Shown in pieces: positions 62,381 through 64,000 of a DNA stretch of 64,000 nucleotides (positions are counted from its first letter, which is position 1; the number at the start of each line of letters is the position of its first letter). The DNA comes from an uncultured Lachnospiraceae bacterium (GTDB lineage: Bacteria > Bacillota > Clostridia > Lachnospirales > Lachnospiraceae): the NCBI GenBank assembly GCA_910588825.1, contig CAJURF010000011.1:1-64000 (forward strand). The letters run 5' to 3'. The notes under the pieces are model-generated. The model had not been told where the DNA came from. It did not search any database and saw nothing but the letters and a program-made list of their open reading frames with translations. The translations under genes and the position numbers were made by a program.

Positions 62381-63511
62381 ATGAAAAAAATCAGGTTGCT
62401 TTATATAGTTACAAGATGTATGAAAAGTGGGCCGATTAAAGTTATTAATCAAATCGTAGATAATCTGGATAAAGATCAATTTGAATTATATTTAATCAGC
62501 ATTAATGAAGAAGATCAAAATCGCTCTTTATTAGAATTAATGAAGAAAAAATTTTATTATCAGTATTGTCATATAAATAAAATCGATGTGATTTTTGGAA
62601 GATATAATAGATTAAGAGAGGAAATTAAAAAAATTGATCCAGATGTGATTCATTCTACTGGAGTTATTCCAGATTATCTTGTCAATCGAATATTTCCGCA
62701 AAAACAGGTTGTCACATTACATGCGAATTATAAGATTGATTATACAATGCAATATGGAAAAATTATCGGAGTACCCCTCGCATTTTTTCATATTCAAGTT
62801 GCAAAAAAAGCAAAAAAAGTAATTGCATGTTCTAAAAGTCTCAGCGAAATCTACAAAAAGACAAAAAATTTTGAAGTAGATTATATTCGCAACGGTATAA
62901 ACTATGATGTATTGGATATCCAATCTATTCAAGCATATAAAAGGAAATTTGATATTCCCTGTGACGTCATAACTTTTATTTATGTAGCTAGTTTTAATAA
63001 GAGAAAAAATCATACCTTTTTAGCAGATAGTTTCGTAAAATTACATGAACAAGGAAAAAATTATCAACTTCTATTTGTTGGTGACGGGCCATCTTATCAA
63101 GAGTGCTATAATACTTTCTCTCAATATCCTTATATTCATTTTGAAGGCAGAGTGAGCAATGTTGACGACTATCTACGTGCGGCAGATTATTATGTTTCTT
63201 CCAGTATGCAGGAAGGTATGCCGATCGCAGTTCTTGAGGCTATGAACCAGGGACTGCCATGTGTTTTGTCCGATATTGATCAACATAGAGAAATTTATGA
63301 AATTAATAATGTAATTGGTGTATTGTATCGTCAGAATGATTTTGAATCTCTTGATGAAGCAATAGAAAAAATAGTAAAAATAGATAGAAAAACTGTCGGA
63401 AATGAGATTAATCACATTGTTTATGAGCAATTTCAAGCTGTAAAAATGAGTGAAAAATATGCACAAATATATATTGAAATTGCAACTAAGAATAAAAAGG
63501 AATATATATGA
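62381..63511 (+). CDS. Glycosyltransferase family 4
   Basis: A 376-residue GT-B enzyme: IRLLYIVTRCMKSGPIKVINQIV at the N-terminus and the C-terminal nucleotide-sugar site FIYVASFNKRKNHTFLADSF, LLFVGDGPSYQE, FEGRVSNVDDYLRAADYYVSSSMQEGMPIAVLEAMNQGLPCV with its Glu. AGAAAAGGCG stands before ATG 62381. Shares ATGA with the next gene. Confidence 0.94.
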   Translation: MKKIRLLYIVTRCMKSGPIKVINQIVDNLDKDQFELYLISINEEDQNRSLLELMKKKFYYQYCHINKIDVIFGRYNRLREEIKKIDPDVIHSTGVIPDYLVNRIFPQKQVVTLHANYKIDYTMQYGKIIGVPLAFFHIQVAKKAKKVIACSKSLSEIYKKTKNFEVDYIRNGINYDVLDIQSIQAYKRKFDIPCDVITFIYVASFNKRKNHTFLADSFVKLHEQGKNYQLLFVGDGPSYQECYNTFSQYPYIHFEGRVSNVDDYLRAADYYVSSSMQEGMPIAVLEAMNQGLPCVLSDIDQHREIYEINNVIGVLYRQNDFESLDEAIEKIVKIDRKTVGNEINHIVYEQFQAVKMSEKYAQIYIEIATKNKKEYI

Positions 63512-64000
63512 AAATATCTTTTTTTATCGGAAGCACGTCGGGGGGTGGTGCTGAACGAGTAGTATGCAATTTGGCAAACCGCCTAGTCTTAGATGAATAT
63601 GAAGTTCAGATTTTAACAGTAAATAATAGTGACAGCTATGGGCTGGATAGCAGAATAGAATGCATTTCTTTGGAAGAAAGGTGTAAACAGAAAAATCGTT
63701 ATTTGAAAAAAATAGAAAAACTTTATAGTTTAAAATTATTTTTAAAGAGAAACAGAACGGATTTATATATTGTTTTTTTGCCAGTGGAAGTTTGTATGTT
63801 TATGCATTATAGAAAATGCACAGATACGCCGATTATTCTTTCGGAAAGAAATGATCCCTCCAGTTATTCAAAACTAATGCAGTTATTATTAAGATATTAT
63901 GCATCAAAAGCAAGGGGGATGATTTTTCAGACAGAAGAAGCACGACAATGGTACAAACTGGAGGACAGAGTACATACTGAGGTTATTCCTAATCCGATTG
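63508..64000 (+). CDS. Glycosyltransferase family 4, N-terminal part (cut by window end)
   Basis: At least 164 codons run to the last base without a stop. The start MKISFFIGSTSGGGAERVVCNLANRL is the classic GT4 opening with the glycine-rich GGAERV loop, and IILSERNDPSSYSK follows. ATG overlaps the previous stop (ATGA). The C-terminal half lies outside, so no specificity can be given. Confidence 0.88.
   Translation, partial: MKISFFIGSTSGGGAERVVCNLANRLVLDEYEVQILTVNNSDSYGLDSRIECISLEERCKQKNRYLKKIEKLYSLKLFLKRNRTDLYIVFLPVEVCMFMHYRKCTDTPIILSERNDPSSYSKLMQLLLRYYASKARGMIFQTEEARQWYKLEDRVHTEVIPNPI

Noticed and set aside
1..64000. CRISPR arrays, tRNA/rRNA genes, prophage or intact insertion sequences
   Set aside because: None seen on reading: no regularly spaced repeats, no cloverleaf genes noticed, and no transposase or phage structural genes apart from Rpn-type proteins, which are not reliable transposases. 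A tRNAscan and IS search would settle it.

Overview
The window looks like a piece of a Firmicutes chromosome of the Lachnospiraceae type (Blautia-like gut anaerobe). The grounds are strong Shine-Dalgarno sites before nearly all genes, Gram-positive wall genes with repeated GW/YYF modules, a CdaA/CdaR c-di-AMP pair, rubrerythrin, a LoaP-type NusG paralogue, and protein sequences typical of that family. I cannot name a species. I saw no rRNA, tRNA, CRISPR array or intact insertion sequence.

Layout. 0-7.3 kb: housekeeping genes uvrA (with a LexA box on its promoter), an mreB-type gene, recD2 and a comF-type gene. 7.3-11.3 kb: two unrecognised membrane proteins, cdaA, cdaR and a canonical HPr. 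11.4-13.8 kb: an L,D-transpeptidase with wall-binding repeats. 13.8-18.8 kb: a compact surface-sugar cassette (PLP enzyme, undecaprenyl-phosphate glycosyltransferase, ATP-grasp ligase, two small flippase-like proteins, and a convergent WecE/RffA aminotransferase that appears to be leaderless). 18.9-25.3 kb: a GH25 lysozyme with repeats, a decayed HxlR regulator beside two paralogous radical SAM proteins, an AAA-ATPase/PD-(D/E)XK protein and metA. 25.6-38.7 kb: a large polysaccharide operon (rfbB, rfbA, rfbC, ABC exporter, methyltransferase/kinase-like chain terminator, two tandem-GT2 proteins, rfbD). 38.8-43.2 kb: a toxin-antitoxin pair, a D,D-carboxypeptidase, and a YfhO-type gene broken by an in-frame stop. 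43.4-47.0 kb: two NlpC/P60 wall hydrolases flanking a structured non-coding element. 47-56.6 kb: MATE exporter, rubrerythrin, CobW GTPase, AraC regulator, URO-D-like protein, two Rpn-like proteins, and queF/queT under a preQ1-I riboswitch. 57-64 kb: loaP, then a terminator, then a second surface-polysaccharide operon (aminotransferase, initiating sugar transferase, LicD and three glycosyltransferases, the last cut by the window end); this operon becomes visibly AT-rich.

How the parts fit. RfbA and RfbB make dTDP-4-keto-6-deoxyglucose. RfbC and RfbD turn it into dTDP-rhamnose for an ABC-exported rhamnose-type polymer, and the WecE homologue could divert the same intermediate to a 4-amino-4,6-dideoxy sugar. 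The CsbB/ArnC-like transferase, the SMR pair and the YfhO-like protein then resemble the three steps (load lipid, flip, transfer outside) of wall-glycan decoration. The ATP-grasp enzyme and the PLP enzyme in that cassette have no assigned role, which makes the cassette my main candidate for an undescribed system. A family of palindromic repeats is scattered at several junctions of the polysaccharide region.
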